Source of the DNA: Oxalobacteraceae bacterium
GTDB taxonomy: Bacteria; Pseudomonadota; Gammaproteobacteria; Burkholderiales; Burkholderiaceae_D
Direction: 5' to 3'
Assembly: GCA_021299035.1 (NCBI GenBank)
Contig: JAJTGD010000003.1
Location: forward strand, 1 to 64,000
DNA: 64,000 nt
A model generated the notes under the pieces. The model saw only the letters and a program-made list of their open reading frames with translations, was not told the DNA's origin and did not search any database. Every line of letters begins with the position of its first letter. The first letter of the stretch is position 1. The translations under genes were made by a program, and so were the position numbers. This document shows positions 36,264 through 45,995 of this stretch, piece after piece.

Positions 36264-36853
36264 TCGGTGTCTCCTCCAAAAAGCGCGACGTCAATGCCGT
36301 CGCAAATACAGTGAATAGTCAACAGATGCAGCTCTTGAATACGCGATACCCGCTGATGAGGTACGCAAATATGAACATCCACATCAGTCAGAATACTGGA
36401 GAGCGCGCCGCCGCCATTGCCGGTCAGCGCTACGACGCGCATATCTCTCTCTTGTGCCGCCTCGACCGCGGCGACCACATTGCCTGAATTACCGGAGGTC
36501 GTCATCGCCAGTAGTACATCACCTGCCTGTCCGAGTGCCTGCACCTGTTTGGCGAATATCTCGTGATAGCCGTAGTCATTACCTATGGCCGTGAGCACGG
36601 AAGTATCGGTGGATAAGGCAATGGCGGGCAAAGGCAAACGCTCACGTTCGAAGCGACCGACCAGTTTTGCCGCAAAGTGCTGACTATCCGCGGCCGAGCC
36701 ACCGTTGCCGCAAGCAAGGATACGGCTGCCATTCGAGAGTGCGATGAAGATTAATTCGATCGCCTCCGCAATCGGCTGAGCGAGCGAAGCAGCGGCCTGA
36801 CGATTTAATTCGGCATTTTCTCGAAACTGGTCGAGTATTCGTTGCTTGCTCAT
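36260..36853 (-). CDS. diaA: SIS-domain protein, DiaA / phosphoheptose isomerase family
   Basis: 197-residue SIS-fold protein with ACGNGGSAADSQHFAAKLVGRFE and MTTSGNSGNVVAAVEAA. DiaA binds DnaA and promotes initiation; GmhA makes heptose for LPS. The length (E. coli DiaA 196) and the neighbours yraN and dolP favour DiaA, but GmhA cannot be excluded because the two are close homologues. A TATAAT is only 7 nt before the ATG and no Shine-Dalgarno is seen, so the mRNA may be leaderless. Confidence 0.82.
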   Translation of the reverse strand: MSKQRILDQFRENAELNRQAAASLAQPIAEAIELIFIALSNGSRILACGNGGSAADSQHFAAKLVGRFERERLPLPAIALSTDTSVLTAIGNDYGYHEIFAKQVQALGQAGDVLLAMTTSGNSGNVVAAVEAAQERDMRVVALTGNGGGALSSILTDVDVHICVPHQRVSRIQELHLLTIHCICDGIDVALFGGDTE

Positions 36854-36860
36854 ACACAGG

Positions 36861-36866
36861 ATTATA
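36861..36866 (-). promoter_or_regulatory. -10 box immediately upstream of diaA
   Basis: TATAAT on the minus strand ends 7 nt before the diaA ATG. A start site 6-7 nt downstream would fall on or next to the initiation codon. The -35 region at 17 bp spacing is poor. Confidence 0.45.
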
Positions 36867-36915
36867 AAGCTGAGCCCGCCCTATGGTCCGCCGTGGCTTT
36901 CATCAAATGGGGAGA

Positions 36916-37263
36916 TTAAGCACTGAAAATATGACGAAGCCATGTTAGTGCTTCACCATCAATACACACAGCATCGAAACGACAGGCGGATGTATTGGGA
37001 TACTTTTGCAGGAAAAACTGGGCGCTATGCCACAGCCGAGCCTGCTTCAATGGGGAAATGCTGGCTGCCGCACCGCCAAATTGCCGACTACGGCGCTGCC
37101 GCACCTCGACAAAAACTAGCGTCGCGGCATCACGCATAATCAGATCAATCTCGCCACGTCGACTACGAAAGTTCCGTTTTATCAAAATCAGCCCTTGGGC
37201 TTGCAGATACGCCAGCGCGCGATCCTCGGCAAGTCGGCCTGATGCTGTAGTGCAGTGCTTCAT
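36916..37263 (-). CDS. yraN: UPF0102 (YraN) family nuclease-like protein
   Basis: 115 residues with the endonuclease-like core GEIDLIMRDAATLVFVEVRQR (Asp and Glu of a PD-(D/E)xK-type fold), preceded by GRLAEDRALAYLQAQGL. The function is unproven in this family; it resembles Holliday-junction resolvases. ATG 37263 (MKHCTTASG) is preferred over a start 33 nt upstream. It diverges from rsmI across 80 bp and leads into diaA-dolP. Confidence 0.88.
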   Translation of the reverse strand: MKHCTTASGRLAEDRALAYLQAQGLILIKRNFRSRRGEIDLIMRDAATLVFVEVRQRRSRQFGGAAASISPLKQARLWHSAQFFLQKYPNTSACRFDAVCIDGEALTWLRHIFSA

Positions 37264-37343
37264 TGATGCGCTAGTGTGTTTTGTACAATATGGCAAGCTG
37301 TCGCTTCCGACCTCGGTGCGTGGCGAGTTCTCATTGGTCTCTT

Positions 37344-38267
37344 ATGTCATCTCAGCTCTCGTCCCACCTGATCGCGCTACTCGATTCACTCGCGGAAGAA
37401 ATCACGCTGCAGCGTTTTCCGGCGGGCGCATTGTATGTGGTTGCGACACCGATTGGTAACCTGGGGGATATCAGCGTTCGGGCATTGAGCGTACTTGAGA
37501 TGGTCGATGCGGTCGCCTGCGAAGATACGCGCAACACCGGTCAGCTGATGAAGCGCTACGGCTTATCCAAGCCACTCATCACCACGCACCAGCATAACGA
37601 GGCTGAAGCGGCCCAAAAAATTATCGAAAGACTTCATCGGGGTGAGCGCATTGCGCTGGTGTCGGATGCGGGTACGCCAGCGATTTCCGATCCGGGTACC
37701 CGCGTGGTGGATGCTGTCATCAACCAGGGCTTGGCCGTGGTACCGATTGCAGGACCGGCGGCGGCCACCGCTGCGCTCTCCGGCAGCGGCTTGTCGGGCG
37801 AAGGCTTTCATTTTTCCGGCTTTCTGCCATCGAAAGATGCGCAACGCGATTCAGCGTTACAGTCGCTGATCGACTCACCGTCCGTGCTGGTATTTTATGA
37901 AGCGCCGCATCGGGTGCTTGATACGGTTAACGCAATGCGGCGTTTATTCGGTGATCAGCGACGCATTGTGATTGCGCGCGAGCTGTCGAAACTGTTCGAA
38001 CAAATTCATCGTTGCGCTTTATCGGAGGCACACGAATGGCTTGCCGCAGATGCAAATCGTCAACGGGGCGAGTTCGTGCTTTTAATTGAGGGTGCGAACC
38101 GAGGGGATATCGATACTGACAGCATGCTCGAGGCGCGCCGTCTGTTGACCATACTGCTGGAAGAATGTCCTGTCAGCCAAGCCGCTGCGCTGGCTGCAAA
38201 AATCACTAAAATCAAAAAAAATACCTTGTATGCCATGGCGCTGGAAATCGCCAATCCATCATCCTGA
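37344..38267 (+). CDS. rsmI: 16S rRNA (cytidine(1402)-2'-O)-methyltransferase RsmI
   Basis: SAM-dependent methyltransferase for 16S rRNA C1402. Tetrapyrrole-methylase fold with LYVVATPIGNLGDIS, ACEDTRNT, LVSDAGTPAISDPG and PIAGPAAATAALSGSG motifs. About 30 extra N-terminal residues precede the conserved LYVVATPIG; an internal start closer to the core is possible, but no better ribosome site is visible. 307 residues. TACAAT at 37284-37289 with TTGATG upstream (15-bp spacing) is a weak promoter candidate. Confidence 0.93.
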   Translation: MSSQLSSHLIALLDSLAEEITLQRFPAGALYVVATPIGNLGDISVRALSVLEMVDAVACEDTRNTGQLMKRYGLSKPLITTHQHNEAEAAQKIIERLHRGERIALVSDAGTPAISDPGTRVVDAVINQGLAVVPIAGPAAATAALSGSGLSGEGFHFSGFLPSKDAQRDSALQSLIDSPSVLVFYEAPHRVLDTVNAMRRLFGDQRRIVIARELSKLFEQIHRCALSEAHEWLAADANRQRGEFVLLIEGANRGDIDTDSMLEARRLLTILLEECPVSQAAALAAKITKIKKNTLYAMALEIANPSS

Positions 38268-38331
38268 ACGCTTCAAGACGATGATCAGGGCAGGGTACCG
38301 CAAGCAATGCGAGCGATATTGTGCGAGTGGC

Positions 38332-39318
38332 TTAGCGCTGCACTACCGTAGTCTGTATTTGTGCTGCGCCCTGTAGATGGCGTGCCGCATCGGTCGCCAG
38401 TCCTCGGCTGGTGAAAGGCCCGCTGTGTAGCCGGTACCAGCCACCGCTCTGAACGATCACGGGCTGCGGAAGATGACTTGGCCAGGCTGTCAGCACCCGA
38501 TCCCTCATCGTGCGCGCATTCGCCTCATCCGTATAGGCGCCGAGCTGCAGGTAAAAAGCAGGCTCGATGGCTTTGGTGGCCGGGTCAGAACGATCGGGCT
38601 GCGGTATTGCCGATGCAATCGGATCATCGGTCGGTTTTCTGGCTAGCTCTGCGCTGGAGGATGCCCGCTTGGCTGCCTGCAGTCGGGTAATGTCATCGGG
38701 AAGCAAGCGCTCCACTTCGAGTTCTGCGCTGCCGCCGCGAATAATGTCGAGCTTGAGTGCTGCGGTGTATGAGAGATCGATGATGCGCGATGCCAGGAAC
38801 GGGCCACGGTCATTGATGCGAACGATCACCTGCTTACCGTTGCGCAGATTCGTGACACGCGCATAGGAAGGGATAGGCAGGATCGGATGGGCCGCGGTCA
38901 TCGCGAACATATCGTAAATCTCGCCAGAGGCGGTTTTACGCCCGTGGTATTTCCTGCCATACCAACTGCCCGCACCACGCTGGACGAAAGGGCGCGCATC
39001 ATTGATTGGCACAAAGGTTTGATCCAACACGGTGTAGGGCTTGCTCGGTCCGCGCAAGTAGGGCTCAACTTTGGGCTCAGCATCGGGCGTGTCGAGCAGC
39101 CCGGGTGGCACTTGCTCGGGCGGTCCGTCGTCTTGATAGTAGGCGCCCGGGCGTTTTGGCGAGGCAGTTGCAGGCGCGCTGGCGACTGGCGGCGGCGGCT
39201 CTCGGACTACCCGGTCGTCGCGAGTGGGTACGTCGATGGTGCTGCAAGCGGAAAGCGCCACCACGAGTGCCAACCATCCCAGCCGGGTCATCAACAATCG
39301 CAGCGAGACCAAACGCAT
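38332..39318 (-). CDS. rlpA: Septal ring lytic transglycosylase / lipoprotein RlpA
   Basis: Outer-membrane lipoprotein (lipobox LSAC, Cys25) acting on denuded septal glycan. The double-psi beta-barrel domain (about 115-205) has GAGSWYGRKYHGRKTASGE, FAMTAAHPILP and VRINDRGPF. A C-terminal SPOR domain covers about 250-325. 328 residues. It starts 1 bp after the rodA stop and is the last gene of the rod-shape operon. Confidence 0.93.
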   Translation of the reverse strand: MRLVSLRLLMTRLGWLALVVALSACSTIDVPTRDDRVVREPPPPVASAPATASPKRPGAYYQDDGPPEQVPPGLLDTPDAEPKVEPYLRGPSKPYTVLDQTFVPINDARPFVQRGAGSWYGRKYHGRKTASGEIYDMFAMTAAHPILPIPSYARVTNLRNGKQVIVRINDRGPFLASRIIDLSYTAALKLDIIRGGSAELEVERLLPDDITRLQAAKRASSSAELARKPTDDPIASAIPQPDRSDPATKAIEPAFYLQLGAYTDEANARTMRDRVLTAWPSHLPQPVIVQSGGWYRLHSGPFTSRGLATDAARHLQGAAQIQTTVVQR

Positions 39319-39319
39319 T

Positions 39320-40444
39320 TCAGGTCTGCACTAACTTGCGATGGCGCTGTATGCTCATCAGGGTGCCGACGGCCAAGGACAAAGTCACGAATGCCGTGCC
39401 GCCATAGCTCATAAAGGGCAAGGGCACACCGACGACCGGCAGTATCCCGCTGACCATACCCATGTTGACGAAGGCATAAACGAATATCGACAGCGTGATC
39501 GCGCCAGCCAATAGGCGGGAGAATAGCGTGGGGGCGTTGGCCGAGATCAAGAGTCCACGTCCAATTAGCATCAGGTACAACACGAGCAGCACAGCATTAC
39601 CGAGTAATCCGAACTCTTCCGAAAACACGGCAAAGATGAAATCGGTGGTCCGTTCAGGAATGAACTCGAGGTGTGCCTGTGATCCATTCAACCAGCCTTT
39701 TCCGATCAATCCGCCTGAGCCAATCGCAATGGTTGATTGAATAATGTGGAAGCCTTTACCAAGCGGATCAGATGTCGGATCGATCAGGGTCATCACTCGC
39801 CCGCGTTGATAATCGTGCAGCATCGACCACACGAGCGGCAGGCTGGAAAGTCCGGCAATCATCATGCCGATGATTAAGCGCCACGATAACCCCGCCAGAA
39901 AGATGACAAAAAATCCTGACGACAAGACCAGCATCGCCGTACCCAGATCAGGCTGGCGCAGAATAAATGCAACCGGTGCCAATACGAGCACGCCGGCCAC
40001 CAGAAAATCGCGCCAACGGATCATGCCTTCTCGCTTTTGAAAATACCACGCGAGCATGAGTGGCAGCGCAAGCTTCATGATTTCCGATGGTTGGATAATC
40101 ACGCCCACATTGAGCCAGCGACGGGCGCCATTTTTAACTAAACCGAACATGGCAACAGCCACCAACAACCCCACGCCGACCAGATAAATCGGCAGCGCAA
40201 AATGCATCAGCTTTTGTGGTGGTATTACTGCAGCAACCCACATCACCATAATGCCAATGGCGATGTTGCGAATATGTCCTTCGAATCGCCCCGGATAATC
40301 CATAGCCGCTGAAGCCACTGCAAGACACCCCAGCAGCATGATCAAGCCGACGATAATCGCTAATGAGCGATCAAAAATCAGTAGCCGACGCTTGATCGAT
40401 TCAATGATCATGCTTCGGGCGCTATCAGCATAGGACAGCATCAC
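39320..40444 (-). CDS. rodA: Peptidoglycan glycosyltransferase RodA
   Basis: SEDS-family glycan polymerase of the elongasome, working with PBP2. 374 residues with about ten membrane helices; signatures include GSGGLIGKGWLNGSQAHLEFIPERTTDFIFAVFSEEFG split by a loop that holds the catalytic Asp, and GVPLPFMSYGGT near the end. Its start overlaps the mrdA stop by 4 bp, giving translational coupling. The Glu/Asp and Tyr/Gly positions expected of an active enzyme are present. Confidence 0.96.
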   Translation of the reverse strand: MMLSYADSARSMIIESIKRRLLIFDRSLAIIVGLIMLLGCLAVASAAMDYPGRFEGHIRNIAIGIMVMWVAAVIPPQKLMHFALPIYLVGVGLLVAVAMFGLVKNGARRWLNVGVIIQPSEIMKLALPLMLAWYFQKREGMIRWRDFLVAGVLVLAPVAFILRQPDLGTAMLVLSSGFFVIFLAGLSWRLIIGMMIAGLSSLPLVWSMLHDYQRGRVMTLIDPTSDPLGKGFHIIQSTIAIGSGGLIGKGWLNGSQAHLEFIPERTTDFIFAVFSEEFGLLGNAVLLVLYLMLIGRGLLISANAPTLFSRLLAGAITLSIFVYAFVNMGMVSGILPVVGVPLPFMSYGGTAFVTLSLAVGTLMSIQRHRKLVQT

Positions 40445-42651
40445 GGCACGCTCCTCTGATTATTCGTCTTCACTGCCCCTGCCGCATTATTGTTGGGCGG
40501 TGCAATTGCTGGTTTGCCTGCGTCTGGTTTGCTTGCGTCTGGTTTTTTCGCTTCCGGTTTGTTGGGATCGGCTTTCAGGCTTTCTGGCTTGCTACCGCCC
40601 GCCTTGTTCGCCTCTGGCCGGCTGGCCTCAGGCTTGCCGAGTTCAGGCTTGTCCGCTTCCGGCTTTTTGCCTTCTGGTTTGCTGGCTTCAGGCTTGCCAG
40701 GTTCTGGCTTGTTTCCTTCAGGTTTTTTATTCTCTGGTTTGGACGCGTCTGTGCGGATTTGGGCATCGGCTGCCACATCAACTTTCGCTACCGGTTCATC
40801 AGGGCGTTTCCCCAGCAAATAGTAATCGATCGCCAAACGCGCAATCGGCGCCGCAGCCGCAGCGCCAAAGCCTGCATTCTCAACAATGACAGCAAGGGCT
40901 ATCTTGGGCTTATCGGCCGGGGCGAAGGCGACGTAAAGCGAATGGTCGCGTAAGCGTTCGGCGATTTTGCTGGCATCGTATTTGACGGTTTTACTCATCG
41001 CTGCGGCTTGCGCAGTGCCGGTTTTACCACCGGAGGTATAGGGCGCTGTTGCGAAGGAGCGCGCCGAGGTACCTTCCTTGGTCACGCCGATCATGGCACT
41101 TTTCACGAAGTCGATATTTTCCTGCCGCAGCGGAATGCGATAGCTTTCTTTCGGCACGGTCAGCTTACGCGCCTTGGAATTGGGATCCTCAATGGTCTTC
41201 ACCAAGTGCGGCTTCATCACAACGCCGTTATTTGCCAGATTCGATACGGCGTGTGCGAGCTGTATCGGTGTGAATGAGTTGTAACCCTGGCCGATACCAA
41301 CGGAAATCGTCTCGCCCGCATACCACTTCTGCAGCTCGGGGCGCTTAAAGGTCTTGCGTTTCCATTCTTGCGACGGCAATACACCACGCCGCTCGTTTTC
41401 GAGATCGATACCGGTCAGCTGCCCGAAGCCGAAGGGTTTCATGAAGTCGTGAATCGCATCGATCCCCAGATCGTTCGCCAGTACATAGTAGAAGGTGTTA
41501 CATGACTGTACGATCGACTTGTACATGTCGACACGGCCGTGACCACCCTCTTTATCGTCACGAAATTTGTTATTACCAAACCAGAAGTAGCCCGGATCGG
41601 AAATCGCCATTTCCGGTGTGCGCTTGCCCAGCTCGAGCGACGCAAGCGCCATGTAGGGCTTGAAGGTCGATCCTGGCGGATAGGAACCAATCAGCGGCCG
41701 GTTCAGCAGCGGCTTGTCGAGTGAGGTGTTGAGCTCTTCCCAACTCTTGGAATCAATACCTTCGACAAACAGGTTGGGGTCGAAGGTGGGCATGGAGACA
41801 TAGGCCAGCACATCACCGGTGGATGGTTCAATCGCTACCAACGCCCCGCGCCGATCGCCGAAGGCTTTCTCAATGATTTTCTGCAGCTCGATATCGACCG
41901 ACAGGATCAGATTGTTGCCTGGCGTTGGCGTATTACGTGACAACGTACGGTTGGCACGACCACCTGCCGACACTTCGATCTCATCATAGCCCGTGATGCC
42001 ATGTAACTCACGCTCGTAGCTTTTCTCGATACCTTCTTTACCGATGTATTCAGTGCCACGATAGTTGGCCGCGTCTTCGCTCTCTTCGAGCTTCTCTGCT
42101 TCCCTCTTGTTCACGCGACCGATGTAGCCAATCATGTGAGACGCGGTCTGACCCAAAGGATACTGACGGAACAGACGGGCCTGGATGTCAACGCCAGGGA
42201 AGCGATACCGTTGCGCGGCGAAGCGCGCTACCTCTTCATCTGTCAGACGGGTACGGATCGGCAAACTCTCGAAGGACTTTGATTCTTCCATCTGACGACG
42301 GAAGCGTTTGCGATCTTTTGGCTGGATATCGACGATCTTCGCCAGTTCATCAATCACGGTGTCGAGCGGGCGATTGATCTTGTCTGGCGTAATTTCCAAG
42401 GTATACGCAGAATAATTGCGCGCAAGGATGACGCCATTGCGATCGACGATCAGTCCACGGTTTGGTACCGCGGGTACCACCGAGATACGATTACTCTCCG
42501 CACGCTCGTAGTACTCGCTGTGGCGGACAGCCTGTAGCCACACGAACCGCAGCATCAATAAACCGAAGCAGGTCAGCACCACCACGCCGGCCACCGACAG
42601 GCGCAGCCGGAATAGCTGTATCTCCCGTTCGGTATCTTTGATTTCAGTCAC
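40441..42651 (-). CDS. mrdA: Penicillin-binding protein 2 with pentapeptide-repeat tail
   Basis: Transpeptidase of the elongasome. An N-terminal transmembrane helix (20-40), a pedestal domain (55-230) and the transpeptidase domain follow, with Ser328-Thr-Phe-Lys331, Ser383-Cys-Asn385 and Lys543-Thr-Gly545. The enzyme core ends near residue 620. A 115-residue tail follows, holding 16 five-residue repeats (consensus K-P-E-x-x) at 638-717. E. coli PBP2 has 633 residues and no such tail. The operon order is mreB-mreC-mreD-mrdA-rodA-rlpA. Confidence 0.95.
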   Translation of the reverse strand: MTEIKDTEREIQLFRLRLSVAGVVVLTCFGLLMLRFVWLQAVRHSEYYERAESNRISVVPAVPNRGLIVDRNGVILARNYSAYTLEITPDKINRPLDTVIDELAKIVDIQPKDRKRFRRQMEESKSFESLPIRTRLTDEEVARFAAQRYRFPGVDIQARLFRQYPLGQTASHMIGYIGRVNKREAEKLEESEDAANYRGTEYIGKEGIEKSYERELHGITGYDEIEVSAGGRANRTLSRNTPTPGNNLILSVDIELQKIIEKAFGDRRGALVAIEPSTGDVLAYVSMPTFDPNLFVEGIDSKSWEELNTSLDKPLLNRPLIGSYPPGSTFKPYMALASLELGKRTPEMAISDPGYFWFGNNKFRDDKEGGHGRVDMYKSIVQSCNTFYYVLANDLGIDAIHDFMKPFGFGQLTGIDLENERRGVLPSQEWKRKTFKRPELQKWYAGETISVGIGQGYNSFTPIQLAHAVSNLANNGVVMKPHLVKTIEDPNSKARKLTVPKESYRIPLRQENIDFVKSAMIGVTKEGTSARSFATAPYTSGGKTGTAQAAAMSKTVKYDASKIAERLRDHSLYVAFAPADKPKIALAVIVENAGFGAAAAAPIARLAIDYYLLGKRPDEPVAKVDVAADAQIRTDASKPENKKPEGNKPEPGKPEASKPEGKKPEADKPELGKPEASRPEANKAGGSKPESLKADPNKPEAKKPDASKPDAGKPAIAPPNNNAAGAVKTNNQRSVP
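40501..40740 (-). repeat. 16 x 15-bp tandem repeat encoding KPExx pentapeptides in mrdA
   Basis: Residues 638-717 of PBP2 read as sixteen uninterrupted pentamers beginning K-P-E (variants R-P-E, K-A-G, K-A-D, K-P-D, K-P-A). The DNA is correspondingly a 15-bp periodic tract of 240 bp. The period is exact; the third to fifth residues vary. Confidence 0.88.
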
Positions 42652-42691
42652 GGCGAGGGCCTACGACACACAGACATGACAGACGACGGCA

Positions 42692-43204
42692 TCAGATCGG
42701 GCGCGTATCATCGCGATCGACGGCGCGGCGCTGTGGCGCCAGCAACAGCCAACAAACAATTGGCCAGACTGCGGTCGAAACAAAACTCTGCACAAAGTAG
42801 CTCCACCCCGGCGTCTTGCCGGTCACCGCCAACTGCACCAGCACCTGCACCACCTGCATCACCAACAACAACGGCAAGACATGTAGTGCCTGGACGGTGG
42901 CACGGAACCAGAGCACACGTCGGTGAATCGTGATCGCAAAATAAGACAACAAGGTATACGCCAGCGCGTTCTCGCCGAGCAGCGAGGCGCTATGCACATC
43001 CATCACCAGCCCCATCAGGAAAGCGATGCCGATACCTACTTTGCGCGGCTGATAAATGCTCCAGAACACCAGCGTCAAGGCAACGAAGTCAGGCACCCAA
43101 TTCCAACTACCCCAGGGGAACAGGTTCATAAAAAACGCCGCTATCAGGCTGAACGCGATGAACGCCGGGTTGACCGGTAGCAGAATGTTTTCACGATCCA
43201 TCAT
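42692..43204 (-). CDS. mreD: Rod shape-determining protein MreD
   Basis: 170-residue inner-membrane protein of the elongasome with five or six predicted helices. LFPWGSWNWVPDFVALTLVFWSIYQPRKVGIGIAFLMGLVMDV is the conserved first part. Its start overlaps the mreC stop by 1 bp (TAATG). A 40-bp gap separates it from mrdA. Confidence 0.93.
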   Translation of the reverse strand: MMDRENILLPVNPAFIAFSLIAAFFMNLFPWGSWNWVPDFVALTLVFWSIYQPRKVGIGIAFLMGLVMDVHSASLLGENALAYTLLSYFAITIHRRVLWFRATVQALHVLPLLLVMQVVQVLVQLAVTGKTPGWSYFVQSFVSTAVWPIVCWLLLAPQRRAVDRDDTRPI

Positions 43205-44115
43205 TACTCAGCACCCTCCTTGCGCGATCGCCGAGGACGATCGGCATTCGTATTTTCCGGCGGCGGTAGTGGCGGCATTGCCGCTAGATCACCGAGTAGC
43301 ACCAGTAACTGCCGGTGACGCGAAACGCCCGCTGAAGGCTGGCACAAGATGCGCGCGAAGGCGTCAGACGTCTTGGTGTCGACCGTCATCACGGTCGCAA
43401 CCGCCAGACCCGCTGGGTACACGCCGTCGATGCCAGACGTCGTCAGTACATCGCCCGGCTGAATGTCGGCATTCGATGCCATGAAACGAAGTTCTAACTC
43501 ACCCGTTTGACCACGGCCATAGGCAACACTACGCACACCACTACGCAATACCTGTACGGGAATCGCATGCTCCTTGTCGGTGAGCAGCGTAATTTCGGAG
43601 GTGAACGGAAACACGCGGGTCACCTGCCCCACTACACCGAGATCATCAATCACAGGATGTCCCGGCTTGATGCCATGAGAATCACCGCGGTCGATGATGA
43701 CCTTGCGCGAGAAAGGATCGCGAGCGTCGTACAGAATCTCGCTCATCACCGTCTTTAGCTGAATGCGCTCGGATGCGTCGAGTAGCTTGCGCAGGTAAGC
43801 ATTTTCTGCCTGGAGTTGACGACTTTGCTGCAGTAGTTGCGCGTTGAGTACTTGCTGCTCGCGCATCTGTCGGTTCTCGTCTTTCAGCGTGGAGAGTGAG
43901 GAGAAATAATCGGTGGTGGCAAAAAACGCATCGCGCGGCAGCATCGCAACCACCTGCACCGGATACAGCGCGACGCCGACTGCTTGCCGGATCGCCGCGA
44001 GCGCTTTAAAGCGCGAGTCCGCCATCAGCAAACCGACCGCAATCAACGCGAACAGCAGCATCTTCGCGCGTGCCGACGCACCTTGCTTAAACAGTGGTGG
44101 TGGACTGTATTCCAT
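43204..44115 (-). CDS. mreC: Rod shape-determining protein MreC
   Basis: Bitopic membrane protein linking MreB to the periplasmic cell-wall machinery and activating PBP2. One transmembrane helix (about 18-34), a coiled coil (70-115) and the beta domain with LVTDKEHAIPVQV-type sequence (here LLTDKEHAIPVQVLRSGVRS). The tail is Pro/Arg-rich. ATG 44115 (MEYSPPPLFKQG) is chosen over a TTG one codon earlier; this start is conserved in Betaproteobacteria. 303 residues. Confidence 0.95.
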   Translation of the reverse strand: MEYSPPPLFKQGASARAKMLLFALIAVGLLMADSRFKALAAIRQAVGVALYPVQVVAMLPRDAFFATTDYFSSLSTLKDENRQMREQQVLNAQLLQQSRQLQAENAYLRKLLDASERIQLKTVMSEILYDARDPFSRKVIIDRGDSHGIKPGHPVIDDLGVVGQVTRVFPFTSEITLLTDKEHAIPVQVLRSGVRSVAYGRGQTGELELRFMASNADIQPGDVLTTSGIDGVYPAGLAVATVMTVDTKTSDAFARILCQPSAGVSRHRQLLVLLGDLAAMPPLPPPENTNADRPRRSRKEGAE

Positions 44116-44225
44116 CAAACGCTAGGGCTGTGGAGAGACTCGGCGCCCAAAAGATATAGCGGCGCCGAGACTGACTCGGGAACTGACGGGGGCCGCTTGC
44201 AGCTCACTATCGCGCGGCCCTTCAC

Positions 44226-45356
<1,131 letters not shown>

Positions 45357-45377
45357 TTATTTAACTTGTCATTCTAC

Positions 45378-45406
45378 CTTATAATCCGTTCGAAATTGGC
45401 TGTCAG
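45378..45406 (-). promoter_or_regulatory. sigma70-like promoter of the mreB operon
   Basis: On the minus strand CTGACA (45406-45401) and TATAAG (45383-45378) are 17 bp apart, each one base from consensus. The predicted start near 45371 gives a leader of about 100 nt. The same bases also read TATAAT on the plus strand (45380-45385), facing gatCAB, but its -35 (TTATTT) is poor. Confidence 0.68.
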
Positions 45407-45620
45407 AAACCCGGAATCGCCTGTATTTCCTCAGCTTTCTCCGGCGAAAACAGAGCGTGATGCGAAAGCCGTTTTCGTTAATGCGCCTGGTCGAATTGGA
45501 AGCAGTGGCCATTCGATGCTTCGATAATGCGAACGCTGTTCTGGCGACTCGATGCCGCTTGCCTACTGCACTGATTGTCATTTTTGAACTCTTGCCACGA
45601 GCAACCCAGCTCGCTTCCTC
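45407..45620. other. Intergenic region upstream of gatC
   Basis: Part of a 351-bp gap between mreB and gatC. I see no gene with support here. A GATAAT is present on the plus strand near 45520 without a matching -35, and a short CGAAA/TTTCG hairpin near 45456. The gatC promoter could not be assigned. Confidence 0.4.
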
Positions 45621-45923
45621 ATGTCTCTGTCCCTTTCCGACATTGATCGACTCGCCAAACTGGCGCAACTCGATCTTTCCGAACAGCAGTCCGCCGATAC
45701 GCTGGCCAAGTTGAACGATATCTTCGCCCTGGTTGAGCAGATGAAAGCGGTGGATACCCGCGGCGTCGAACCGCTCGCTCACCCGGTGGCTATTTGGCGC
45801 GATGATCTCGCCATGCCGCTACGCGAAGATCGGGTCACCGAACCGAATCGCCGCGACGACTACCAGCAACCCGCCCCCAGCGTGCAAGACGGCCTGTATC
45901 TCGTGCCCAAAGTGATCGAGTAA
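45621..45923 (+). CDS. gatC: Asp-tRNA(Asn)/Glu-tRNA(Gln) amidotransferase subunit C
   Basis: Small scaffold subunit of the GatCAB complex, which amidates mischarged Glu-tRNA(Gln) and Asp-tRNA(Asn). 100 residues; MSLSLSDIDRLAKLAQLDLSE, LAKLNDIFALVEQM and VEPLAHP are conserved, with LREDRVTEPNRRDDYQQPAP near the end. gatA starts 72 bp downstream. Confidence 0.94.
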   Translation: MSLSLSDIDRLAKLAQLDLSEQQSADTLAKLNDIFALVEQMKAVDTRGVEPLAHPVAIWRDDLAMPLREDRVTEPNRRDDYQQPAPSVQDGLYLVPKVIE

Positions 45924-45995
45924 AACGCCTCAACCCACCCTACTCGACGCCCACACACCCATCTGCAAGGCGCATCTCGCGATCAAGAAACACGC

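Noticed and set aside
37264-37343. RNase P RNA gene near rsmI
   Set aside because: The gap is only 80 bp and has none of the conserved rnpB sequence blocks.
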